Of a stretch of DNA of 64,000 nucleotides, positions 1 through 11,700 are shown in pieces; the stretch's first letter is position 1, and each line of letters opens with the position of its first letter. Both the position numbers and the translations under genes were made by a program. The stretch comes from JAMZMI01 sp964353015 (GTDB taxonomy: Bacteria; Bacteroidota; Bacteroidia; Cytophagales; Cyclobacteriaceae): contig CAYGUA010000019.1 in the NCBI GenBank assembly GCA_964353015.1, positions 1 to 64,000 of the forward strand, read 5' to 3'. A model generated the notes under the pieces. It did no database searches, was not told the DNA's origin, and saw nothing but the letters and a program-made list of their open reading frames with translations.

Positions 1-2433
1 ATCTCCACCTCTGCTGGCCCCTCTACCTCTATTTTCTGCGGCAGCTTTTGCCGCCTCTTGGGCATCTTTACCCGAATTGGCATCATCAGCATTATCATCC
101 AAGATTCCCATGTTGTAATTTGGATATCCAAACAAATAAGATTGTCCTGGAGAAGATGTAGTGTTTACAGCCAAAAGGTCTTTGGTATTTGTAATGACCT
201 GGATTTCCAATTCGTCAAGAGTAAAATTGCCACTTGCAGGATTACGAAGAGTGTAAATACTTATTTGGTTATATACCCCATCTGGAGAGAAGTATACCTT
301 ATTAATTCCTTGAAGTTTGTTTGCAATTGGTCTCCAGAAAAGTCTATAGCTATAGTCTTCGTCCACTTTGTATTTGATTGCATTTCGATAATTGGATAAA
401 TATCGACTCTCCATCAGTTTACCGTTTTTCATGATTACAATCTCTGGAGCTTCGGTGGTTTCTGCTGTCAGAATCAAAGCTGCATAATAGACTTCATCAG
501 TAAAAACACCGGCAGAATCAGTAGAAAAGTCTCTAAACCTGATGATTTCAACTGCCGCTTCTCCTGATTTTAATGTTTGCTGAATGTCCTGCCATTTCAC
601 ATTTTTATTTGCAAAGGCAGAAGCAAAAGAGGAACTCGAAGCACTGAGTTCTTTTTCCAAATTATTTGAAGCAGTGGTTAGAGAGTCTATTTTTTTATTT
701 CTTACCGATACTTCCATATCGCCCGAACTGAAAAGTTTTGCGAGGGTTTCTTTTTGATCGATCCAGGTGTTGTATTTGGCTATGAGCGTGCTATCTCCAC
801 TTTTGATAATAGACTGTTTGATTTTACCAGAAGCATATAATATCAGTCCTTTTGTGGCAAGCTGATTGTCATACATTTCACCTAAAAGGGATTTGTCTTC
901 CGAGCTGGTTTCAATAATAAAGGAGTTGTATTGTTCGAAAGCTGGCTTTAGTCTGTTGTAATAAAACTTTGTTTTTTCCTCTTCACTTAAAATTGGAAAG
1001 ACCACATTGATTTGATTGAAGTAGTTGTCAAATGTCTCTTTATAATACTTCAGAGCTGTTTTATAATCTCCTTTTTTCCAGTTGAGTATTGCCAGTTTGG
1101 TAGTACTAAACGCATAATCAGGGTGATTTTCTCCAAGAGTCTTTTTTCTCAGGTCAAGAGCTGTTTTATGATATTTTTCAGCTTCTTCCAATTCATCATT
1201 TGCAAAATATGCTTCAGCGAGGTAATAATTGGCAAAGGCAAGTTGTCTAGGATCTTTAGATGTCTTTTCAAATATAGAAACAGCTTGGAGAGCCATCGAT
1301 TTGGCCTTTTCCAAATTACCCATTCTGGTATATACCGATGACAAACTTTGAAGTGTTATGGCATAATCACTACTTTCTTCGCCCACAATTGATTTATAAA
1401 CCTCACCAGCCTTCAAAAAATAGATTTCCGCTTTGGCAAGTTTTCCCGCATACATATAGTTACTTGCAAGGTTGGCAGACTCTAACCCAACAGGATAGGA
1501 ATCATCACCGTAAAACTCCTTGTCTATTTCAATATTCTTGAGGTACATCGTTTCTGCTAAATCATAATTACCTAATGCCAAGTAATTATTTGCAAGATTT
1601 CCATCTAAGATCAATTGATACTCAGACATGTCGCCTTGCAGGCGATCAAGAATAGATTTTGCTTCCAGATAGCTTTCTTCTGCTTGAGGTATTTTACCCA
1701 AGCGATTATATAATCCGCCAAGGCTGGACAAGGTGTTGACATATTCAATTGACGCATACAATCCCAGATCGTCCATCATGGATAATGCATCAGTGAGGAG
1801 GCGTTCAGAACGGCTATAATTCCCAGCGATTCCGTAAAGGTCACCCATAATTTTCATCACAAGAGCTTCTTCCAGACTGTTGTTTTGTACTGACTGCCTT
1901 CTAAGTTGTCTACACAAATCGAGACCCTTGTCTACTTGCTCTACGAACATATAATGATCCGCCAGTGAGCTTGCTGTGGTGAAATATTCTTCACTCTTCA
2001 CTCCAAATTTTTGAGCTTCAATTTCTAGTACTTCTAGATACAATGCTTCTGTTTCATTGTATTGACCAAGCTCATCTTTGATATAACCCAGATTATACGC
2101 TACTGCACTAAGATCATCATCGCCAAGTTCTTTCCTAAGATCATATTCATTTTGATACATGACAAGCGCATTTTTCATGTCATTGTATCCATACAAATAC
2201 GCCTCACCTAAAAAATTGTACATCAATGCAGCAAGCGTATCCTTTTTGTTTAGATACATGACATTGATGTCTGGTTCATTTTTTAAGATTTTATCATAAT
2301 CATAATTGGCATAGTAGCCTTCAAGCTTATTATAAAGCTTTTCGGCTTTTTTGTTGTCAAATTTGTATTGGGCTGTGGCTGGTACAATTAAGATCAGAAA
2401 AAGAACCAATGAGGATAGAAAAAAGCGGATCAT
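1..2433 (-). CDS. Secreted TPR-CHAT domain protein (3' end beyond window)
   Basis: An open frame runs on the minus strand from an ATG at 2433 off the left edge, about 811 codons with no stop. It starts with a signal peptide (MIRFFLSSLVLFLILIVPAT, then AQ). Roughly residues 60-470 are helical tetratricopeptide repeats, including the classic GENHPDYA signature. A helical linker follows. From about residue 620 there is the N-terminal part of a CHAT (caspase-like, HetF-associated) domain, recognised by the segment YFSPDGVYNQISIYTL. The catalytic His and Cys of CHAT would lie beyond the window, so activity cannot be judged. At the truncated end there is an Ala-, Gly- and Arg-rich low-complexity stretch (positions 1-70) inside the CHAT domain, which is an unusual insertion. 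The gene is divergent from the giant adhesin at 2714. It is probably an exported or periplasmic signalling or protease-like protein; its target is unknown. Confidence 0.85.
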   Translation of the reverse strand, partial: MIRFFLSSLVLFLILIVPATAQYKFDNKKAEKLYNKLEGYYANYDYDKILKNEPDINVMYLNKKDTLAALMYNFLGEAYLYGYNDMKNALVMYQNEYDLRKELGDDDLSAVAYNLGYIKDELGQYNETEALYLEVLEIEAQKFGVKSEEYFTTASSLADHYMFVEQVDKGLDLCRQLRRQSVQNNSLEEALVMKIMGDLYGIAGNYSRSERLLTDALSMMDDLGLYASIEYVNTLSSLGGLYNRLGKIPQAEESYLEAKSILDRLQGDMSEYQLILDGNLANNYLALGNYDLAETMYLKNIEIDKEFYGDDSYPVGLESANLASNYMYAGKLAKAEIYFLKAGEVYKSIVGEESSDYAITLQSLSSVYTRMGNLEKAKSMALQAVSIFEKTSKDPRQLAFANYYLAEAYFANDELEEAEKYHKTALDLRKKTLGENHPDYAFSTTKLAILNWKKGDYKTALKYYKETFDNYFNQINVVFPILSEEEKTKFYYNRLKPAFEQYNSFIIETSSEDKSLLGEMYDNQLATKGLILYASGKIKQSIIKSGDSTLIAKYNTWIDQKETLAKLFSSGDMEVSVRNKKIDSLTTASNNLEKELSASSSSFASAFANKNVKWQDIQQTLKSGEAAVEIIRFRDFSTDSAGVFTDEVYYAALILTAETTEAPEIVIMKNGKLMESRYLSNYRNAIKYKVDEDYSYRLFWRPIANKLQGINKVYFSPDGVYNQISIYTLRNPASGNFTLDELEIQVITNTKDLLAVNTTSSPGQSYLFGYPNYNMGILDDNADDANSGKDAQEAAKAAAENRGRGASRGGD

Positions 2434-2713
2434 GGCAGAAATATTTAGGGAGCTAAATGTTGTAATAAGATTTTAATCTGTCGAAAAATTTATAATCGTA
2501 AAGACTCAATTCAAGTTGAAAATTAAATGGAATCAACATTAAAAAGTAATGTTTAAAATTTACATTTTCCTCGAAATTGCAATATTTCAAAGAATTATTG
2601 TATTCTTTCGGGTTAAATTAATTAAGATTTTTTCAAAGTATAACATTACAGAGGTATTTGACTATCAATAATTTATCTATTTTAGTCTTTGCTTTACCAA
2701 CTAGTCACCGCTA
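2434..2713. promoter_or_regulatory. Divergent intergenic region with weak promoter candidate for adhesin A
   Basis: This 280 bp AT-rich spacer separates two divergent genes and must hold both promoters. On the plus strand, TTTG at 2657-2660 is followed 22 nt later by TAGTCTTTG (2683-2691). That resembles the Bacteroidota pattern TTTG-N(about 20)-TAnnTTTG but has one extra base inside the -7 element. No good match was found for the minus-strand gene, and nothing else is recognisable here. Confidence 0.3.
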
Positions 2714-5700
2714 ATGATTTTAAAATCCAGCTTTTTTCGCCTGGGAATAATATTGCTACTTCCCCTTTTTTCAATAAATCTTTTTGGTCAAGAAAGTTCT
2801 TTGGTTTTTGATGGTACAGATGATTATGTGGATTTAAACCACAACTCTGGACTACCAATATCTACAGCCTCCACTGCTTTTACAATCGAGTTTTGGGTGA
2901 AGGGAGCATCGCAAGGAGGAGTAGCTTTTTATTCCGAGGGCAATATTTCAGATGTAGATGCACCACAGTTCATCATTGGGTCGGGAACATCAGTAGCAGA
3001 CAAACTACGAATTTATTTTGTCAATGATGCAGGCTCTGTTTTGATGAATAATCAGGGGGCAATTACCGTCCTGGACAATACCTGGCATCATGTAGCTTAT
3101 GTGCAGGAGGACGCCACCAATGCACTGTTATATGTGGATGGCGTGTTGGATCAAAACAACACATATTATGATCATAGCCATACGGGAATCACACCAGACA
3201 ACACTACACTTGGAGCAGTCAGGACAAATGGAACCACAGCCAATGCAGATTTCAATGGGAAAATGGATGAGTTGCGAGTTTGGAGTGTAGCTAAAACCCA
3301 ATCTGAAATACAGCAAAATTACCTGCTTCAGATTTCTTCAGCAACGCCAAACTTGAATGCTTATTTTCGATTCGATGAGGGATCTGGAAATCCATTCGAT
3401 TTAACGCTCAATGCTAATGATGGCACGCTCAATGGTGATGTGGCTTATGACAATGTGGATTTCCCAAGTTTGCAACTAGCTAACTATGCCCTGAGTTTCA
3501 ACGGAACAAGTGATTATGTGACAATCTCAGATGATCCGTCCTTCGATTTTTCGGACGGATATACCCTTGAATTTTGGTTTAATATCACCTCAATTTCCTC
3601 TGAAACATATGGTGCACTAATAGCTAACAGGGATGCCAATGATGCTGATGCCAACTTTATGTTATTCGTGGATGCAAGATCGGCAAATGGTGGATCCTCT
3701 ACAAATCCTGTTTTGAACGTCATTGCCGGAGGAGGAGGAGCTAACTATAATCAGCTCTTTACACCAGCATTGAACAACAATCAATGGTATCACCTTGCAC
3801 AGGTTGTTGACGGTACCAAACACCGCATTTATTTGGATGGTGCTGAAGTAGGAAATACAAATTTTGTCGGAACAATACAATCCAGTAGTCAACCGATATT
3901 GCTTGGTTACGAGGATTCTTACAGTAGCTACTCCAATGTTCAACTGGATGAAGTCAGAATTTGGAAAGATGCAAGATCAGCTGATCAGATTAATGCCTTT
4001 TTTGATAGTGAACTCAATGTACCTATGCCTCAGCTTGTCTCTTATTACAAGATGGATGTCAGTGCGAGTGAATTGACGGATGCAACGGCCACCAATCCCG
4101 GAACGATCACAGGAGCTACACAAGTATTCACAGGACCGGTACTAGGTGAGGCTTCTTTAACGGATGCCACTCCTCCAACCCTCTCAAATGTCTCCATTGG
4201 CCTTGACGCTTCCGGAAATAATAATTATGCAAAAGCGGGGGAGGATGTTGTATTGACATTTGAATCTGATGAACAAATAACCAGCATCAATTTGGTATTT
4301 ACATCTGGGGGAAATGCAATAGGAAAACCTGTCAACATTACAGGGGGTCCTTTAAGCTGGGAAGCTCGATATCAAACATCTTCTTCTGATACCGAAGGAG
4401 CCATAGCATTCAGCATAGATTATCAAGATTTGACTGGGAACAATGGTATATCAGTAACCTCGGTTACCGATGCAACTTTTGTAAACCTTGATAAGACCTT
4501 ACCGACGATAACGGGCACCTCAATTTCATCTGATAATACCACACTGACTGTGGATTTCAGCGAGGATGTATTTCAGGATATAGGAGGACTTACTGCTGTT
4601 AAATTATCTAATTTCGGAATAACAATTACAGGTGGCACTGCAACAGGAGGAGCTACTGGAATCAATGTAATCTCGGGGACTCAGATTGAAATTACTTTGG
4701 ATATTTCCGGAACTCCAAATGGAAGTGAGCAGGTAAAAATTAATCCGGTTGCCAGCAATGTGTATGACATTGCAGGCAATGAGATGGCTGCTTCTCAATC
4801 TAATAATATTGTCAACTTAATTGCTAACCCATATGTTGTCACAAATAAAAATGATTCAGGAACGGGATCGCTGAGATGGGCGATGGCGAACGCCAATGCA
4901 AGTGGCAGCAAAGAAACAATTACATTCAGCATTGTAGCAGGGAGTGTCATCAACCTCTCCACAGTTTTACCTGCGATAACTACAAGCAAAGGAATGATCA
5001 TTGATGCTAGCAGTGCAGGTGATTGGAGTTTGTCGGGTGATAAACTGATTGTAATCGATGGATCAAATGTCGCATCTACCCTCAATGGAGCTGGATTCAG
5101 AATTGGAACCTCGGGATTGGGTATTGAAATTTATGGATTTAAGATTCAAGGCTTTACAACTGGGCTGAATGATGGGTTGCTTGTGGAAGGCGATAACAAT
5201 ACCATTGGAAAAATAGGAGGTGAAAATGTGATTGTACAAAACAATGCTGGTCTGATTGTCACAGGTACGGCAAATATCATACAGGCCAATTATATAGGAA
5301 CGGACTTTGCAGGAACGGATTTAGGAAATGCCGAAGATGGAATTCGTATAGAAGGCGGTGCAACTGACAACTTGATAGGAGGAGAAGTTTCGGGCGAAGG
5401 AAACACCATATATTTCAATGGTACGGCGAGTGATCATGGCATTAGGGTAACAGGAAACACTACAGTCAAAAACCGAATCATTGCCAACTCCATGTCTTGT
5501 AATGGAGCTACAGGTATTTATATAAATAATCTGTCCACTACGGCTCAAAACGAAATCCTTGAGCCAACGATCACGGATATAACGGCAACAAAACTTACCG
5601 GTATGGTTGATGCTTCTATCTCGGCAGGAGCGGATATTCATGTTTATATCTCAACGGATGCTTGCGACAACAAACAGGGAGCAACATATCTCGGGAAGAC

Positions 5701-8700
5701 CAGTGTGCTGGGCGATGGTAGCTTTACCTATGACATTGGTTCTACTTCCTCTGATGCCTACTCGGTAACTGTGACAACCACCGAGGATGGGACTTCCGAG
5801 ATGAGTACCGCTGGTTATTATAGTGTTTTCAGCTTAGCTGATTCAGGAGTAGGTTCTTTAAGAGCAGCACTAGAATTATCAAATGCCATTGACGATCAGG
5901 AATTGTTCATTGACTTTAACCTCTCAGGAGGAGGCCTTTGGCAAATTGACCTGTCAACAGAACTTCCGCTTATGAATTCCTCTTTTGTACTTGATGGAAG
6001 TACACAGGAAGGATTTGACTTTGATAATGGAAAAGTAGTGACTATAAATGGAGCAAATGCGGTCAATAGAATATTACCTATTCAGTCCAACTCGGGCTCT
6101 GACAATGTTTCGATTAACAATCTGAGGTTTATTGGAGCAAAAAATTCCGTAATTTCTACAACCAACACAGGAACAGGCCAGACGAATAAGCTTAGTATTG
6201 GGGACAATGTATTTGGTACGAATGGCGATGGGTCCATAGATGAAATTTTGAATATTCAAGATGGCACCAATGTCACCATTGAGGCTAATTATTTTGGATT
6301 TGACCATACAGGGCTAGGTACTTCAGAGCAGATTACAGGTTCGGCGGTTGTGATTGGGACTTTTGTGGATTCGGTATCCATAGGTGGAAATGTAATTGGA
6401 AATTATTCGAGTTCCGCTATTAATTTGGATGGCATTAATAACTATGCTAAAGTTGAATACAATTTGATTGGGCTGGATTTCAATGGAACCGAAGCAGCCC
6501 CAGCCACCTCAGTGATTAGTGATGGAATTGTGATCAACTCCAGTAACGTACTCATTATTGGTAACTACATAGCCAATACTCAAGACAAGGCTATAGAACA
6601 TCAAATATTTGGTATTCAGAACATTACCCTTCAAGGTAATTTCATTGGTACTGATGTTGATGGTGATGTTCACCCTGTGGGCACAGGAATCTATTTACCA
6701 AACCGAAGCGACTATGCTAACTTTAAGATTGGTGGAGCTCCCGCCGACGGTAACACCATTACCAACACCACGAATAACGCCATATTCTTTGTGGCTGGAG
6801 GCCTTGCGGACAATGTAAGAATCACTGGGAATTCAATTTTCGGAAATGGTGCAGGAATCATCTTCAACGGTGCAAATGCCAGCGTCAGTGCGCCTGTAGT
6901 ATCGGCACTCTCTACTTCATCAATTTCTGGAACAGGGACTGACGGGGAGCAAATTCATATTTACCAGGCAGATGCAAATGGCCAACCTCAGACGTTCTTA
7001 GATTCTGTACTGGTTCAGGGTGACAACAGTTGGACTTATTCGTTCAGCCCAGCTCTCAATCAGGGTGATGAAGTAATGGTATCCGCTTCTTCTGCCACTG
7101 CCACTTCGGAGTTTGTACCGGCGGCTCTTCAGCCTGAGATCAATGTGAAGTTTGCTGACAATCCGGTAGCCAATGGAGGTGCTATCATCTTGGGCGAAGA
7201 ATTGGTAGGAGTTCCTGGATCTACAGAAACGGTTATCATTGAAAATACAGGATTTGGAGATTTAGTGATCTCGAATATAAATGGCTCGGTGAGCAACTAC
7301 AATTACTCTCAACCAACTGCATCTATAATTACTTCTCAGTCGCAAACAGACTTTACCGTACAATTGAGTCCTATTGCTGGTGGTGCTATTTCAGAGTCCA
7401 TTTCTGTTTTGAGCAATGATGCCGATGAATCGACCTTTGTGTTGCAACTTCAGGGTTTCGGCTACCCTAACGAGGCTGGGCCTGGAACGGCTCTCGATTT
7501 TGATGATACCGATGACTACATAGACGCAGGAACAGAGGCCACATTGAATATCACTGGCAGCATCACTCTGGAAGCATGGGTCAATCCTCGGCCTGGATCA
7601 GGAATTGACGCAATTATAGAGAAACATCATACAGTGGGTGACAGACAATTTGGCTTACGCTTAAATGCCGATAATACGATCTCATTTTTACTTTATGACA
7701 ATGGAGATACACAGCATGCGCTTATATCATCTGCCAATTTACCAGATGATGAGTGGGTACATATCGCGGCAAGCTATGATCAAGCATCTGGTGAGCAGAT
7801 CCTTTACATCAATGGTGAAGTAGAAACTTCAGCCAACATAGGGTCGTTGAGTCTTGCTAGTAAGCCAAACCTCCCAATGACAATAGGAGCTTATTGGAAT
7901 GATGGTGGTTACACTTTAGCCAGAGATTTTTTCTCAGGCCAATTGGATGAAATCAGAATTTGGAGAGAGGCTGTTTCGCAAGCAGACATTCAAAGCTACA
8001 TGCTTACCAATGACCTCACAGGTCACCCACAAATTGGGACTGACGATTTGGTGGCCTATTATAGATTTGATGAAGGCGAGGGAGAAACACTTTTCGACCT
8101 AAGCTTTGATAATGACGGAACCCTCACCAATATGGATGCTGGCTCGGATTGGGTGCTATCTGAGGCACTCAGCACCACTCCGCAGATTGTCTCTCAAACT
8201 CCATTGCCAGGAGCTGTAGATGTGATCCCAAATACCACAATTACGGTAGATTTTGATCAAAATGTGATTGCGGGCACTGGAAATATTGCAATTCTAAATC
8301 AGAATAGTGAAATTGTTGAGCAATTTGACGTTCAAACCGCGGAAGTCGATTTTTCGGGTACCACGGTTTCATTTACGCCAACATTGCTTGCATATAATAC
8401 TGAATATAGAATTGAGTTACCCCAAAATACCGTTATGAATCTATCTGGAAAATCAATTATCGCCGTTTTAGCTACTGCGTGGACATTTACTACTCAGGCG
8501 CAAACTATAACTGTTGACCAACCTGATGGTGGTATACCTTTTGAGGTCGGAGAAACAATATCCATTGCATGGACTGCCACAGGCTTTTCTGACCCAAATG
8601 ACAATTTAGATATAACATATAGCCGAAATGGATCTGGCGGACCTTTTGACTTAACAATCTATTCAGGCCCAGTGTCCAATGTTGGAGATATAAATGGAGG

Positions 8701-11700
8701 CACATTCGGCTGGGTAGCCGATGCAACAACAACCTCTGGAGTCTTTCAAGTTGAGAATAGCACGTTACCTGCTTTTGGACAGTCAGCGAATGTTATAATA
8801 ACTTCACCAACCATTACTTCGGCAGTTCCATTTGATGTGACAAATTGTGTTTCGCCAGACGGGGTTTTGTTGTTACAGGGTTTATTGCCCTCTACCGTTT
8901 ATGATGTTTATTATACATTGGATGGAATCAGCAACATTGGACCTTTGAATATTCAGTCTGATGTTTCTGGTGAAATATCTATCCTTGATTTAGATGCCGG
9001 CGATTATACAGATATTTATGTTGAAATCTTTACTGAACTTTCTAATGTTCTGACTGGACCGTATCAAATACTTAGTCCTCCATTATCAGTAAGTTTCGAA
9101 CTTGCTTCTATTCTTGACCCAAGCACAATAGGTGGTAATGATGGACAAATTGATTTAAGTGGAACAGTTGGTGTAACGGATGATTATTCGTTCCAGTGGT
9201 ATCTAGGAGTCGGAACGACCAATTTAGCAGGATTTAGCGGGCCAATATTCACAGGACTGATAGCAGGGGATTATACCGTGGTAGTTACGGATATGATTAC
9301 TGGTTGTCAGACTACTCCTGAAACGTTTATTTTGACTGATCCAACTGAAACAGGAACATCTCAAACAGAGGATTTCAACAGCCTCGACCCATCAATAACC
9401 GATGGAATTCTATCACTGCCCACGGGAGATTGGTTTGTCACATCTGCTTATGGTGAAGATAACAATACCAATGAGGGAGCTGCGTCTTTAGGTCTTTTAA
9501 GTGCTTCTAATGGTACCGCAATTACACCACCAATAGATGGGGATAATACCACCGTAAGTTTCTACCATGCTGCCGCAGGAGGAGAAGTTGTCTTACAGAT
9601 ATATAAATCTGTGGATGGTGGATCAGATGTTTTGGTTGCTGAACCACCAGTAAATTCGCCATTTGAACAATATTCATTTACCCTTAATGAAGGCCCAGGT
9701 ACTTCTGTGCAGGTTAAAGTGCTGGCTGATGCAGCAGGATCAGGCAATGTCTTGATTGATGATTTTACATTTACTCCGTTTCCTGTTGCACCAATCACCG
9801 AAGATTTCGAAACTTACACGGGAATTTCCGGGCTATTGTCTTTGGCTACAGGTGATTTTCACGCCAGTGGAGTGATAGCTGAAAATGTAAATGTGAACTC
9901 AGGAGGCAAAGCCATCCTTTTAGAAAGAATTAATAATCCAGTCATCGTCACACCACCAATTCAAGGAAATTCGGATTTTGAAATATATCATAGTCTTGCG
10001 GGAGCAGGTACTGCTATAGTATACATTCAACAATCAGTAGATGGTGGGTCATATAATCAAATCGGTTTTATTGAAGTCACAAGTACAAGCTATGAACCAT
10101 ATTTGATTACCCTAACAGAAGCCCCTAGTTCCTCTGTACGATTGAGTCTTAGTATTGATTTTAATGCCGGAGCAGATTTAATTATTGATGACATTTCGTT
10201 TATACCTTATACAGGCCCAAACACCTACCCACCAGTATTAGAAAACACGTTTGCATTTGCTGATGGCCTCACCACTGCGTTTACATCTCCCACCGTTGAC
10301 CTGGTATCTGATTACTATTATGTTGTAACCACTTCCTCAAGTCCACCGACTATAACACAAATTAAAGCTGGTCAGGATGATTCTGGTTCAAGTGCTCTCA
10401 ATTCAGGACTTATTTCAGGAATAGTTGGTCGTAATGATATCTATATCGGAACGGGCAGCAATGGAGTAAATGATGTGGCTCTTCCTGAGGGTACGGCCCT
10501 ATTTATCTATTCTATTGTTGAAGAATCAAATAATCCGGGTAATGTTTCCACGGTTTATATTAGCTCAATTACAACACCATTATCTTCAAATGTGGAAATC
10601 GCGACTATTGATGTGCCAGGTGGTGATTTAGTTGCAGGATCTACAAATAACCTTATTTATAAGGTCGCTTTGAATGTATCTGGTGGTGATGTTGATTTTT
10701 ATCAAGTGTCATTTTTTCCAACAGTTACAGATGAGGCAGACTTCACTCAGTTCAAGTTTTATCAGTCAATTGGATCGGACAATTTTGAGGATGCCCTTTT
10801 ATCACCGCCTCTGGCCACATCAGGATTTTACCTTAATGATGAGGACTTTGCTGATGGTAGTATCGGGTTTCTAAGTGAAGATATCTTTACCGCCTCTTCA
10901 ACTGTTTATATCTATGTAACTGTAGACGTTTCCCTAGAAGCACTTGAAAGCCATTCCATCTCTATTGCAAAACCAGTTTTAATTGAGGGGTCCAGTGAAG
11001 GCAATGATTTTAATTTCGGAGGATATACAACTCAAACTGATGGAGGGTTGACAGCCTCGAATACCTTTAATATATTACCAAAGGTTCCATTGTTCACTGA
11101 TGGACCATTCGTAGACGAATTTCCAACTGAGAACTCTGTACTATTTGGATTCACAATTGATGAGGACGCCACAGTTTATGTGGTGGCCGAGTTACAAAGT
11201 GACCCAGCTCCAGGTGTAGAGAATGTGAGGCTCGGTCAGGATGCTGCTGGTGGCACGCCAGCTGCAGCAACTTTTGATCCTAATATTTTATCGGGCATTT
11301 CATCTGGATTAACCATTTCCGGCCTGGTGCCAGGCACGGATTACACGGCCTATTTTGTGGTTGAAAATGGTTCTGGGAATTATGATACAGGGTCACCTGT
11401 TGCTTTAAACTTTACCACAACAGGAACTCAACCGCCAATTACTATAACAAGTCCAAATGGTGGGGAAACATTGATAGTGGGTGAGACATTCACTATTACC
11501 TGGTTGGACAATTTTAGTCCAAGTGATGAATTATCTATCAGACATGATAACGGAACCTCAGGGTTTATCGAAATAGTTAATGGGACAGGTACATTTGGAT
11601 CTTTAGGAGGCAGTTTTAACTGGTTGGTTCCAAACGATGTGGGATCTAGTAATCGAATTCAAATCTTCAACATAACAAATGGAGAACTGAATGATGTGAG

